Of a DNA stretch of 64,000 nt, positions 42,208-51,180 are shown one piece after another. This stretch comes from Oscillospiraceae bacterium (GTDB lineage: Bacteria > Bacillota > Clostridia > Oscillospirales > Oscillospiraceae): the NCBI GenBank assembly GCA_017552325.1, contig JAFZQE010000047.1, positions 1 through 64,000 on the forward strand, read 5' to 3'. Below the pieces are notes generated by a model. That model was not told where the DNA came from, did not search any database, and saw only the letters and a program-made list of their open reading frames with translations. Position numbers and translations under genes: made by a program. Positions within the stretch are counted from its first letter, which is position 1. Each line of letters opens with the position of its first letter.

Positions 42208-43467
42208 TCAGGTATCGGTTTCGGTAAAAATAACGGCGCCGAGCGCGCGGAGCCTCTCATCCGGCTCCTCGTAGCCGCGGCGGACGTGGCCCGCGTCGCG
42301 CACCAGGGTCTCCCCCTCAGCGGCGAGCCCGGCCACGATCATCGCGGCGCCGCCGCGCAGGTCGCCCGCCGTGAGCGAAGCGCCCCGCAGGCTCTCCACG
42401 CCGCGGATCTCGGCGACGCGGCCCTCGACGCGGACGTCGGCACCCAGGCGGCGGAGCTCCGGGGCCTGGCGGAAGCGGTTTTCAAAGATGGTCTCGGTGA
42501 TGCGCGTCAGGCCGCGGGCCTTCAGGAGCGCCGCCATCAGCACAGGCTGCGCGTCGGTCGGGAAACCGGGGAAGGGCGCGGTGCTCAGCGCCCCGACGCC
42601 GCGCAGGCGCGCGGGCGCGATCAGACGCACACGGTCATTCTGAAGTATTATATCACAGCCTGCGCGATTTAGGAAGTAGAGAACGGTAGAAAATTGCTGC
42701 GCGTCCACCTCGCGCAGCTCGACGTCTCCTCCCGTCGCGGCCGCGGCGCAGGCCAGGGTCGAGGCGGCGATCCGGTCGAAGGGGATCTTTGCGCGCATTT
42801 CTCGCTGCGGGGTCATGCCGTCAATCGTGATCCTGTCCCCGCCCGCGCCGCCGATCCGTGCGCCCATCGCGCACAGGACCTCCTGCAGCGCGGCGATCTC
42901 CGGCTCGCGGGCCGCGCCGCTCAGCACGGTCTCCCCTTCCGCCGCGCAGGCGGCGAGCAGGACGTTTTCCGTCGCGCCGACGCTCGGGAAAGGCAGCTCG
43001 ATCCGCGCGCCGCGCAGTCTCCCGCCGCGGCAGACGATCTCGCTCCCCTCCTCGCGGATCTCTGCGCCGAGCTGCCGCAGCGCGGCCAGGTGAAGGTCAA
43101 TCGGGCGCCTGCCGAGCTGGCAGCCGCCCGGCAGGCTCAGCCGCGCCTCGCCGCAGCGGGCCAGCAGCGCGCCCATGAAGATCACCGAGGAGCGCATCTC
43201 CTCCATCAGCGCGTGGGGGATATCGCAGCGCGTCAGCCCCGTGGAGTCTATGTAGACCTCGTTCCCCTCCTGCTCGGCGCGGCAGCCCAGATGGCGCAGG
43301 ATGCGCAGCGCGGCGTCCACGTCCCGCAGGCGCGGCACGTTCGTCAGCTCCGCGCGCAGCGGCGAGACGACGCAGGCCGCCAGGATCGGCAGCGAGGCGT
43401 TCTTCGAGCCCTGCACCGTGCAGGCTCCGCTCAGCTTTTTCCCGCCGCGAACATGCCAGATGTCCAT
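42208..43467 (-). CDS. murA: UDP-N-acetylglucosamine 1-carboxyvinyltransferase
   Basis: MurA transfers enolpyruvate from PEP to UDP-GlcNAc, the first step of peptidoglycan synthesis. The 419-residue protein has SGACTVQGSKNASLPILAA (Lys-Asn of the PEP/UDP-GlcNAc site), SLPGGCQLGRRPIDLH with the reactive Cys that fosfomycin attacks, SVGATENVLLA and EDRVRLIAPARL-like blocks (shown in short form). It occupies the cluster position between murG and divIB, where many Firmicutes have murB. Its ribosome binding site (AGGGGGT) lies inside a hairpin. Confidence 0.95.
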   Translation of the reverse strand: MDIWHVRGGKKLSGACTVQGSKNASLPILAACVVSPLRAELTNVPRLRDVDAALRILRHLGCRAEQEGNEVYIDSTGLTRCDIPHALMEEMRSSVIFMGALLARCGEARLSLPGGCQLGRRPIDLHLAALRQLGAEIREEGSEIVCRGGRLRGARIELPFPSVGATENVLLAACAAEGETVLSGAAREPEIAALQEVLCAMGARIGGAGGDRITIDGMTPQREMRAKIPFDRIAASTLACAAAATGGDVELREVDAQQFSTVLYFLNRAGCDIILQNDRVRLIAPARLRGVGALSTAPFPGFPTDAQPVLMAALLKARGLTRITETIFENRFRQAPELRRLGADVRVEGRVAEIRGVESLRGASLTAGDLRGGAAMIVAGLAAEGETLVRDAGHVRRGYEEPDERLRALGAVIFTETDT

Positions 43468-43472
43468 AAAAA

Positions 43473-43516
43473 TACCCCCTGCGCATCGGAATCATGCCAT
43501 CCTATGCGCAGAGGGA
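43473..43516 (-). promoter_or_regulatory. Hairpin covering the murA ribosome binding site
   Basis: ATACCCCCTGCGCAT (43473-43486 region) pairs with ATGCGCAGAGGGAT (43504-43516 region), loop 17 bases. On the minus strand its right arm contains the AGGGGG ribosome binding site of murA and ends in TATTTTT. It could lower murA translation or act as a partial terminator behind murG. Confidence 0.6.
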
Positions 43517-43532
43517 TTTTTTTGTGAGTATT

Positions 43533-44654
43533 TCAATGCTGCACGAGGCTGAGGATCTCGCTGCAGATCCTGTCCGTCGCCCCGGTCACGGCCAGCGAGC
43601 GCATGGCCGCCGACATGGCGGAGAGTCTCGCGGGATCGGCCAGCAGCTCGCGGATCAGCGCGAGCAGAGAGTCGGCGTCGAACTCGCCCTCCAGCAGCAC
43701 CTTCGCGCCGCCGGCGCGCTCGAGCACGCGGGCGTTGCGCTCCTGGTGGTGGTTGGTGACGTTCGGCGAGGGGACGAGGATCGCGGGCTTGCCGGTGTAG
43801 CTGAGCTCCGAGAGCGTGGACGCGCCGGCGCGGCAGAGGATCAGGTCGGCCGCCGCCATCACGCGCGGCATGTCGTAGATGTACTCGCGCAGATCGGCGC
43901 CGCAGTCGGCGGGATCGAGCTCCAGCGAAGCGAGGCCCTCCGAAAACTCGGCAAAATCGCGGCTGCCGACGGCATGGATCAGGCGGAAGTCCCGCTGCCC
44001 CTTCAGCAGAGGCAGGAGCTTGAGCATCATGTCGTTCATGTGCCCGGAGCCCAGCGAGCCCCAGACCGACACGACCAGTGGCTGATCGGCCGGGATGCCG
44101 AGCTCGGCACGCGCGCTTTCGCGGGTATGCCGGTCGAATTCGCCGCGCACCGGCGTGCCGGTGACGACGACGCGCTCCGGCTCGCGGTACTGCGCGCGGC
44201 TCTCCTCGAAGCCCACCATGATCCGGTCCACGACCCCGGCGAGCATCTTTGTCGTGAGGCCCGGCACGGCGTTGCTCTCGTGCACCGCCGTCGGGATGCC
44301 GCGCCGCGCCGCCTCCTTCAGCACCGGGTAGCAGACGTAGCCGCCGGTGCCGATGACGGCGTCGGGGTGGAAGTCCTTCAGGATCTCCCGCGTCATGCGG
44401 CGCGAAACGCGCACATTCCTCAGGGTCTTCAGATTATGGATGATCGCCGCGGGGCTTTTGCCGCGGCTGATATTGGTTACTGGCAGGGCGCGGATCTCGT
44501 AGCCCGCGCGCGGCACGAGCTCCATCTCCATCTTCCCTTCCGCGCCGAGGAAGAGGAATTCGCTGCCGGGCAGCAGCTCGCCGAGACGCCCGGCCACGGC
44601 CAGGGCGGGGTTGATATGTCCCGCGGTGCCGCCGCAGGTCAGAATGAATTTCAT
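43533..44654 (-). CDS. murG: UDP-N-acetylglucosamine transferase MurG
   Basis: MurG adds GlcNAc to lipid I to form lipid II on the inner membrane face. The 373-residue protein shows CGGTAGHINPALAVAGRL at the N-terminus, GTGGYVCYPVLKEAARRGIP, HESNAVPGL, SVWGSLGSGHMND (UDP-binding), and CRAGASTLSEL at the end, as in GT28 enzymes. About 195 bases separate it from ftsW upstream; that gap holds structured element B. Confidence 0.96.
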   Translation of the reverse strand: MKFILTCGGTAGHINPALAVAGRLGELLPGSEFLFLGAEGKMEMELVPRAGYEIRALPVTNISRGKSPAAIIHNLKTLRNVRVSRRMTREILKDFHPDAVIGTGGYVCYPVLKEAARRGIPTAVHESNAVPGLTTKMLAGVVDRIMVGFEESRAQYREPERVVVTGTPVRGEFDRHTRESARAELGIPADQPLVVSVWGSLGSGHMNDMMLKLLPLLKGQRDFRLIHAVGSRDFAEFSEGLASLELDPADCGADLREYIYDMPRVMAAADLILCRAGASTLSELSYTGKPAILVPSPNVTNHHQERNARVLERAGGAKVLLEGEFDADSLLALIRELLADPARLSAMSAAMRSLAVTGATDRICSEILSLVQH

Positions 44655-44716
44655 TCGGAAAACTTCTTTCTATGATCAGAATATTGCAAAATGGAGCGCA
44701 GAAAAAGATGTTATCT

Positions 44717-44859
44717 GTTTTTGACGGGGCTTTGCCTCGGCAAAAACACTCTGAGGCGAGCTGAGCGAGCCCTCGCGCCGACCAAACGCGGCTTGTCTCC
44801 CGTAAGCCGCGTGCGATAAGCGCGAGTTCCTCAAATGTGAAACACGGTTTCACATTTGA
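44717..44859 (-). repeat. Structured intergenic element, copy B
   Basis: Read on the minus strand, this ~143-bp sequence aligns along its whole length with the element at 27336-27475. Stems: CAAATGTG/CACATTTG, TTGAGG/CCTCAG, CTCGCGC/GCGCGAG, ACGCGGC/GCCGCGT and TTTTTGCCGAGGC...CAAAAA. Paired positions that differ from copy A change on both sides. The ftsW stop codon (44850-44852) lies inside the first stem, so the final residues of FtsW come from the element edge. Confidence 0.75.
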
Positions 44860-46010
44860 CGAAGCATCTCGCGCGAGGCGCTGAGAACAATGCCCATCTC
44901 GGCCAGCTGGATCAGCAGCGCCGTGCCGCCGTAGCTGAAAAAGGGCAGGGATATGCCGGTGCAGGGCAGGAGGTTCGTCACCACCGCCACGTTGAGGAAG
45001 GTCTGCAGCGCGAGCAGCGTCGTCACGCCGGCGCAGACCAGGCAGGCGAAGCGGCCGCGGGCGTGCAGGGCGATCCAGTAGCCGCGCCAGATCAGCAGCG
45101 CGAAGAGCAGCAGGATCAGCGAAGCGCCGAGAAAGCCGAGCTCCTCGCAGACCACGGAGAAGATGAAATCGTTGTGCTCCTCCGGAAGGTAGAGGTATTT
45201 CTGTCGGCTCGCGCCGAGGCCGAGCCCGCTCAGGCCCCCGGAGCCGATCGTATACAGGGACTGGACGATCTGATAACCCTCGTCCGAGGCGCTGGAAAAA
45301 GGGTCGCGCCAGGTGACGATGCGGGTGGAGGCATAGGGGAAAAAGGCCAGCAGCACGCCGATCCCGGCCCCGAGCGCCGCGAAGGCCGCCGCGAACCAGC
45401 CCAGCGGCACGCCGCCGAGAAAGAGCATCGCCCCGGCGAGGGCCGTGAGGATGATCGAGGCGGAAAAATGCGGCTCGAGCACCAGAAGGCCGATCAGCAG
45501 GGCCAAAATGCCCGCGAAGGGAAGGATCCCCGTGCGAAAGCTGCGCATCCGGCTGCGGAAGCGGCAGATCAGCGCGGCGAAGCTGAGGATCACGGCGAGC
45601 TTGGCCAGCTCCGAGGGCTGCAGCGTCAGGCCGCCGAGGCCGAGCCAGCGCCGCGCGCCGTTGGCGCGAACGCCGATGAAGGGCACCAGCGCCAGCAGCA
45701 GCACGGTCAGACCGAGAAACGGGAACGCACAGCGCCGGTAAAAGCCCGTCGGGAGCCTCGAGGCCAGGAGCATCGCGCCCAGGCCCAGCAGCGCGAACAG
45801 CAGCTGCCGCACGAAATAATAGGCGGGGCGGCCGCCGGTCACGTGGGAGGGATCGTAATAGGCGCGGGGATAGCTCGCCGAGAGCACCGCCACGACGCCG
45901 ATCGCAAGCAGCAGCAGGACGAGCAGGAAAAAGGGCAGGTCGAAGCCCTGCCGCCGCGCGCTCTCCGGCGCGCATGAAAAGTCGGCGAGGCGGGCACTTT
46001 GATCGCGCAA
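44850..46010 (-). CDS. FtsW/SpoVE-type peptidoglycan polymerase (SEDS)
   Basis: The 386-residue protein is a SEDS-family lipid II polymerase with ten membrane segments. Conserved blocks are GARRWLGLGGLTLQPSELAK (catalytic loop region), LEPHFSASII, GYQIVQSLYTIGSGGLSGLG and GISLPFFSYGG. It pairs with the PBP at 48521-50830. The start is a TTG at 46010 with GGAGGTGG 6 bases ahead; no better ATG or GTG is near. Whether it serves division (FtsW) or spore cortex (SpoVE) cannot be said from the window; being the only copy in the cluster favours division. Confidence 0.93.
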   Translation of the reverse strand: MRDQSARLADFSCAPESARRQGFDLPFFLLVLLLLAIGVVAVLSASYPRAYYDPSHVTGGRPAYYFVRQLLFALLGLGAMLLASRLPTGFYRRCAFPFLGLTVLLLALVPFIGVRANGARRWLGLGGLTLQPSELAKLAVILSFAALICRFRSRMRSFRTGILPFAGILALLIGLLVLEPHFSASIILTALAGAMLFLGGVPLGWFAAAFAALGAGIGVLLAFFPYASTRIVTWRDPFSSASDEGYQIVQSLYTIGSGGLSGLGLGASRQKYLYLPEEHNDFIFSVVCEELGFLGASLILLLFALLIWRGYWIALHARGRFACLVCAGVTTLLALQTFLNVAVVTNLLPCTGISLPFFSYGGTALLIQLAEMGIVLSASREMLRQM

Positions 46011-46037
46011 GCACCCACCTCCCCGATCCTTATTCCG

Positions 46038-47066
46038 TCAGAAGCGCTGATAGACCCATATAAAGGATATGACGGCGAAGAGCAGAGATATGCCGGTATA
46101 GAGGAAAAACAGTTCCTTTTCTTTCCACTTCTTTCCCGTCCAGCCGCCCATCTCCAGGTGGTGGTGGAGCGGCGCCATGCGGAAGATGCGCCTTCCCTCG
46201 CCGTACTTTTTCTTCGTCAGCTTGAAATAACCGACCTGGATGATGTCGGACAGGGTCTCGACGATGTAGATGATGCCGACGCTCAGCAGGATCAGCGGCA
46301 TGTCGTAGGCAAAGGCCAGAGCCGCGACCGCGCCGCCGAGGAAGAGCGAACCGGTGTCGCCCATGAAGACCTTGGCGGGGTTGAAGTTATAGAGCAGGAA
46401 GCCCAGCAGGCCGCCGAGCAGCGCCGAGGCGAAGATGCCCTGTTCGAGGAAGCGCTCGCCCCAGGCGAAAGTGACGCAGGCAAAGAAGAGGCAGACCGGC
46501 AGGCTGGTGCCGCTGGCCAGGCCGTCCACACCGTCGGTGATGTTGACGGCGTTGACCGTGCCGACGATGACAAAGGCGGCAAAAATGAAGTAGAGCCAGG
46601 GGGGCAGATGGATCGTGCCGCCGGTGAAGGGCACGTAGAGATCGGTGTTGACGATGCCGAGGTTGCGCATCAGCACGATGAAGGCCAGAGCCGCCGCGAG
46701 CTGAAGCAGGAACTTCATCTTGGCCGACAGGCCGGTGTTGTGCTTGTTCTTGATCTTCTCCCAGTCGTCGAGCATGCCGATCGCGCCGAAAACCAGCCCG
46801 AAGATCAAAATGAAGAGGTGGCTGAAATTGCCCGCGAGCATGCTGGGCAGGCCCACCGTCAGCACGACCGCGGTCACGCCGAGGATGAACATCACGCCGC
46901 CCATCGTGGGCGTGCCGCTCTTGGAGGCGTGCCAGGTGGGGCCGTTCTCCTTGATGGCCTGGCCGGCCTTCTGTTTCTGCAGCCAGGGGATATAGTACCT
47001 GCCGAAGACGGCGGTGACGCCGAACGAGATCAGCAGGGCGGCCATCAGCCTCATCGTAATATTCAT
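46038..47066 (-). CDS. mraY: Phospho-N-acetylmuramoyl-pentapeptide transferase
   Basis: MraY joins UDP-MurNAc-pentapeptide to undecaprenyl phosphate, making lipid I. The 342-residue protein has ten membrane segments, KSGTPTMGGVMFILG, the catalytic NITDGVDGLASG, VFMGDTGSLFLGG and MAPLHHHLEMGGW with the His cluster. Its start overlaps the murE stop (ATGA). The next gene downstream is ftsW after 27 bases, where murD would normally stand. Confidence 0.97.
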   Translation of the reverse strand: MNITMRLMAALLISFGVTAVFGRYYIPWLQKQKAGQAIKENGPTWHASKSGTPTMGGVMFILGVTAVVLTVGLPSMLAGNFSHLFILIFGLVFGAIGMLDDWEKIKNKHNTGLSAKMKFLLQLAAALAFIVLMRNLGIVNTDLYVPFTGGTIHLPPWLYFIFAAFVIVGTVNAVNITDGVDGLASGTSLPVCLFFACVTFAWGERFLEQGIFASALLGGLLGFLLYNFNPAKVFMGDTGSLFLGGAVAALAFAYDMPLILLSVGIIYIVETLSDIIQVGYFKLTKKKYGEGRRIFRMAPLHHHLEMGGWTGKKWKEKELFFLYTGISLLFAVISFIWVYQRF

Positions 47067-48517
47067 GCGTTTTTCCTTCTCTCTAAATACTCCGCGACGA
47101 TCTCCCGCTCGTCCATGTGGTGCTTCTCTTTGCCGACGATCTGGTAATCCTCGTGGCCCTTGCCGGCCAGCAGGATCACGTCGCCGCTGCGGGCGTGGTC
47201 AAGCGCCCAGTGGATGGCCTCCACGCGGTCGCAGATCACCTTGACGCTGCCGCGCCGGGCCTTCATGCCCGCGAGGATCTCGTCGATGATCGCCTGCGGG
47301 TCCTCGGTGCGCGGATTGTCGCTGGTGACGATCGTGAAGTCCGCGTTTTTCTCGGCGATGGCGCCCATCAGCGGCCGCTTTTTGCGGTCGCGGTCGCCGC
47401 CGCAGCCGAAGAGCACGGTGAGGCTCCCTTTGGTGACCGGGCGCAGCGCCTTCAGCGCCTTTTCCAGCGCGTCCGGCTTGTGGGAATAGTCGATGATGAC
47501 GCTGTAGTCGCCGTCGGTCGGCACGGGCTCCATGCGGCCCTTGACGCCGCGCGCCGTGGCGAGCCCCGCCGCGCAGTCGGCCAGGCTCATGCCCAGCCGC
47601 AGGCAGACCGCGATGACGCTCAGCGCGTTGTAAACGTAGAACTGACCCGGGATCGCAAGGCGGATCAGCGCGAGCTCTCCCCCTCTGACCGCGGCGAAGC
47701 GCACGCCGGAGGCCGACAGGCGCAGGTCCTTGGCCACCAGGTCCGCGTCGTTGCGCGAGGCGGAATAGCTGAAAATCGGGCAGGGAGCGCCCTCGCTCAT
47801 GTAGGCAGCGCGCTCGTCGTCGAGATTGACGATGCCGAAGCGGCACTGGGAAAAGATCTTTTTCTTGGCGGCGGCGTAGTCCTCCATCGTCCCGTGCAGA
47901 TCGAGGTGATCCTGCGAGAGATTGGTGAAGACCGCGACGTCGAACTCAATGCCCGCGACGCGCTCCAGCGCCAGCGAGTGGGAGGAGACCTCCATCACGA
48001 CGTGCGTGCAGCCCTCGTCCGCCATGCGGCGGAAGAGCTTGTGCAGCTCGTAGCTCTCGGGCGTGGTGTGCTCGGTGTGCAGCAGCTCCTCGCCGATCAT
48101 GTTGCCGTTGGTGCCGATGAGGCCGACCTTCGCGCCGAGGCGGTCCTCCAGCACGTGCTTGAGCAGCTGCGTGGAGCTGGTCTTGCCGCTGGTGCCGGTG
48201 AAGCCGATCACGGTCATCTCCGCGGCGGGATCGCCGAAGAAGTTCCGGCTCGCCAGGGCGAGGCCCAGTCGGCAGTCGGCAAGGCGCAGATACGGAATGC
48301 CGACGGAGGGCTTCTCCTCGCAGAGCACCGCCGCCGCGCCCTTCTGCAGAGCCATCGGGATGTAGCGGTGCCCGTCGGTCTCGAAGCCGCGCACCGCGAC
48401 GAAGAGATCGCCGGGCTGCGTCCTGCGGGAATCGTAGCAGACGCCGCCGATCTCCAGCTCCGGATCGGCGCTCCATTCCAGAATGTCCAGGTCCCTAACA
48501 ATTTCTTTTAATTTCAT
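47063..48517 (-). CDS. murE: UDP-MurNAc-Ala-Glu--meso-diaminopimelate ligase
   Basis: MurE adds the third residue of the stem peptide. The 484-residue protein has an N-terminal UDP-binding domain (DSRRTQPGDLFVAVRGFETD), the P-loop GFTGTSGKTSSTQL, HTTPESYELHK, and the DNPRTEDP motif near residue 405, which marks use of meso-diaminopimelate rather than lysine. It starts 3 bases behind the spoVD stop. Confidence 0.96.
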   Translation of the reverse strand: MKLKEIVRDLDILEWSADPELEIGGVCYDSRRTQPGDLFVAVRGFETDGHRYIPMALQKGAAAVLCEEKPSVGIPYLRLADCRLGLALASRNFFGDPAAEMTVIGFTGTSGKTSSTQLLKHVLEDRLGAKVGLIGTNGNMIGEELLHTEHTTPESYELHKLFRRMADEGCTHVVMEVSSHSLALERVAGIEFDVAVFTNLSQDHLDLHGTMEDYAAAKKKIFSQCRFGIVNLDDERAAYMSEGAPCPIFSYSASRNDADLVAKDLRLSASGVRFAAVRGGELALIRLAIPGQFYVYNALSVIAVCLRLGMSLADCAAGLATARGVKGRMEPVPTDGDYSVIIDYSHKPDALEKALKALRPVTKGSLTVLFGCGGDRDRKKRPLMGAIAEKNADFTIVTSDNPRTEDPQAIIDEILAGMKARRGSVKVICDRVEAIHWALDHARSGDVILLAGKGHEDYQIVGKEKHHMDEREIVAEYLERRKNA

Positions 48518-48520
48518 GTA

Positions 48521-50830
48521 TCAGTACCTTCCCAGCATGTTTTCGTCTTCGCTGATCAGCGTGACGGTCACGATGCTGCCGTGTTCCGCCGAGGCTCCGG
48601 CGGGGATGCTCTGGCTGTCCACAAAGCGGGAGCCGGGGTCGCCGACCGGACTGCAGGTCCGGATATACAGGCCGAGATCCGCGAGGATATCCCGCGCCTC
48701 GGCATAGCTCAGGCCCTTGAGCGCGGGCATCTGCTCCGCCTGCGCGGAGGGCTGCGCGTCAAAATACAGGATGATCTGCGTGCCGGCGGCGATCGTCGCG
48801 CCGCTGTGCGGGAGCTGCGCCGTCACGCGCTCGCCCTCGCCGATGCGGCGGTACGACAGGCCGGCTACGTGGAGCCGCTCCGCCGCCTCGGCCGCCGTAA
48901 GACCCAGCAGATCGGGCACACCGACGTCTCCGCCGTCATCCCCACTCTCCGGCTCGACGCCGAGATAGGGCAGGATGTCCGCCATCATGCGCCCCACCAC
49001 CGGGGCCGCCATCTGGCCGCCGCTGATGTAGATCCCGGATTGGTCGGACGGGGTGTCCAGGAAGACCAGGACCGCGATCTGCGGTGCGTCCGCCGGGGCC
49101 ACGCCGATGAAGGAGACGATGTACTGCTTTTGGCCGGTCTGAGCCTCCAGACTGACTTTTTCGCTGGTGCCGGTCTTGCCGCCGATGCGGTAGCCGGCGA
49201 CCGCGGCGTTGCGCCCGGTGCCCTCTTTGGCGTCGCCCACGACCTGCTCGAGGATGCTCCGCACCTGCGCGGAGGTCTCCTCCCGGATGACCCGGCGCAG
49301 GGCGACCGGCTCGTGCTCGTAGCGGACGCTGCCGTCCAGCGCGGTGATGCGCTGCACGACGTAGGGCTGCATCAGCTGCCCGCCGTTGACGCAGGCGCTG
49401 ACTGCCGTGATCAGCTGCAGCGGCGTGATCGTAAAGGTCTGGCCGAAGGAGGCCGCCGCCAGCTGCGACTGGTTTCTCTGAGAATAAAAGGTGTTTTCGC
49501 TCCACCAGATGCTGCCGCTCTCGCCCGCGAGATCGATGCCGGTCGTCGCCGTCAGGTTCTCGTCCGCATCGCCCGTCAGGCGCAGCAGACCGAAGGCGTC
49601 GCAGTAGCGGTAGAAGGTCTCCGCGCCGACGCGCAGGCCGATGTTGACGAAGGCCGCGTTGCAGGAGTGCTGCACCGCCTGGGTCAGGGTCTGGGAGCCG
49701 TGGCCCCCGTCCTTCCAGCAGCGGATCGGGCTGCTGCGGCCGGTCACGCGCACGCTGCCGCCGCAGTAGAAGCCGTCGTTCATCGTGACGGCGCCGCTGT
49801 CGAGCGCCATCGCGAGGGTGATGATCTTGAAGGTGGAGCCGGGCTCGTAGGTGTCGGACAGGGCCTTGTTGCGCCACTGGCGCGTCTGTGCCTGCCGCAG
49901 CAGCTCCGCCGCCTCCTCCGGGCTCGCGGCCGCGTCGACCGCGGCCTGCGCCTCGGGACTCACGGCCAGGAAGTCGTTGAGATCGTAGCCGTCCAGCGAG
50001 GCCATCGCCAGGATCGCGCCGGTGTTGACGTCCATGACGATCGCGCCGGCGCCGTTTTGGATGTCGTAGTCCGCGACGGCCTGCTTCAGATGCTTTTCGA
50101 CGTAGTACTGGATCGTCGTGTCGATCGTCAGCGTCAGGTCGCAGCCGTCCTCGCCGGATTCGAAATCCTCGTAGCCGCCGAGCAGCAGCTCCGCGCCGTA
50201 GGCGTTCGTCAGGCGCAGGCTGCGCCCGCGCGTGCCGGAGAGCGCCCCGTCGTAGAGGGCTTCGATGCCCTCCAGGCCGGTGTTGTCGGTGCCGACGAAG
50301 CCGATGACGTGGCAGGCCAGCGAGCCGTGGGGGTACCAGCGCTTCGTGTCCGGCTCGAGATGCACGCCGCGCAGATCATTCTCTGTTTTGAAGCGGCGCA
50401 CCGCGTCGGCCTCTTCCTTTTCCAGGCCGCGCTTGACGGTAACGTACCAGGAGCCGGTCTGGCGGCTCTTTTCGAGGATCGCCGCCTCGTCCAGGCCGAG
50501 GATCTCCGCGAGGCCGCGGGCGATCAGCGCCCGGTCCTCGCCGTTCTGGTCGATCTCCGCCGGGCTGAGGAAGACGTTCTCCACCGAGGCGCTCAGCGCC
50601 AGGGGGCTTCCCTTCCGGTCGTAGATCGCGCCGCGCGCGAGCACCGTCGTCGCCTCGCGCAGCTGCTGGCCGACGGCCAGCTCTTCGTAGTAATCGTGGT
50701 CGATGATCTGCAGCCGGTACAGCCGCGCGATCAGCAAGGCAAAGGAGGCGACGCCGAACAGCAGCATCAGGCACAGGATGCGCCGCAGCAGCCGCCGGTC
50801 CGGTCCGCGCTCCGCACGGGTCTCAGACAT
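48521..50830 (-). CDS. SpoVD/PbpB-type class B penicillin-binding protein with PASTA domains
   Basis: A 769-residue transpeptidase with one N-terminal membrane segment (residues 15-35), a PBP dimer domain (about 60-230), and the transpeptidase domain: SxxK motif STFK (in EPGSTFKIITLAMAL), SxN motif as SCN in QHSCNAAFVNIG, and KTGT in GGKTGTSEKV. Two PASTA domains end the protein (PDLLGLTAAEAAERLHVAG and MPALKGLSYAEARDILADLG). It is the only class B PBP in the cluster and could serve as the septal PBP (PbpB) as well as the SpoVD type. GGAGGGG precedes the ATG. Confidence 0.94.
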   Translation of the reverse strand: MSETRAERGPDRRLLRRILCLMLLFGVASFALLIARLYRLQIIDHDYYEELAVGQQLREATTVLARGAIYDRKGSPLALSASVENVFLSPAEIDQNGEDRALIARGLAEILGLDEAAILEKSRQTGSWYVTVKRGLEKEEADAVRRFKTENDLRGVHLEPDTKRWYPHGSLACHVIGFVGTDNTGLEGIEALYDGALSGTRGRSLRLTNAYGAELLLGGYEDFESGEDGCDLTLTIDTTIQYYVEKHLKQAVADYDIQNGAGAIVMDVNTGAILAMASLDGYDLNDFLAVSPEAQAAVDAAASPEEAAELLRQAQTRQWRNKALSDTYEPGSTFKIITLAMALDSGAVTMNDGFYCGGSVRVTGRSSPIRCWKDGGHGSQTLTQAVQHSCNAAFVNIGLRVGAETFYRYCDAFGLLRLTGDADENLTATTGIDLAGESGSIWWSENTFYSQRNQSQLAAASFGQTFTITPLQLITAVSACVNGGQLMQPYVVQRITALDGSVRYEHEPVALRRVIREETSAQVRSILEQVVGDAKEGTGRNAAVAGYRIGGKTGTSEKVSLEAQTGQKQYIVSFIGVAPADAPQIAVLVFLDTPSDQSGIYISGGQMAAPVVGRMMADILPYLGVEPESGDDGGDVGVPDLLGLTAAEAAERLHVAGLSYRRIGEGERVTAQLPHSGATIAAGTQIILYFDAQPSAQAEQMPALKGLSYAEARDILADLGLYIRTCSPVGDPGSRFVDSQSIPAGASAEHGSIVTVTLISEDENMLGRY

Positions 50831-50883
50831 ATTCCCCTCCGCAGAAACAGATTCGTATTATCTCTATTCTGCGGCTCTCCGGA

Positions 50884-51177
50884 TCAGTCCCCGTTATTCC
50901 CCAGTTCGATCGTAATGATCTGGCCGCTCTCGCAGCGCTGCATTCCCAGCACGCGGACGGCGTAGTCTTCCAGCTCCTCGAGGCTCATGCCGCAGGCGGC
51001 CTCGGCCCGAAGGCGCTGGTTCTCTTCCTCCAGCTCGCGCTGCTCGGCGCGCAGCGCGCTGATCCGGTCGCTGCCGGCCGTCAGGTCGATGCCCGTCAGC
51101 AGCGTCAGCACCGCAAGCAGCGCCGAAAACAGCAGGCAGATCAGCCGGAACAGGATGTTGGACGTGTATTTTCTCAA
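50884..51177 (-). CDS. ftsL: FtsL-like septum formation protein
   Basis: A 97-residue bitopic protein: cytoplasmic basic start, membrane segment about residues 8-30, and an outside coiled coil (SALRAEQRELEEENQRLRAE), then a short tail. Topology, length and position between rsmH and the PBP gene identify it as FtsL/DivIC-like. The start is a TTG at 51177 with GAGAGGG upstream, 3 bases after the rsmH stop. Confidence 0.88.
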   Translation of the reverse strand: MRKYTSNILFRLICLLFSALLAVLTLLTGIDLTAGSDRISALRAEQRELEEENQRLRAEAACGMSLEELEDYAVRVLGMQRCESGQIITIELGNNGD

Positions 51178-51180
51178 ATC

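Noticed and set aside
48581..50965. Very long open frame on the plus strand opposite the PBP gene (about 794 codons)
   Set aside because: It is the antisense shadow of a GC-rich gene with clear PBP motifs on the minus strand; it has a low-complexity Arg/Ala/Gly/Val composition and no ribosome binding site.
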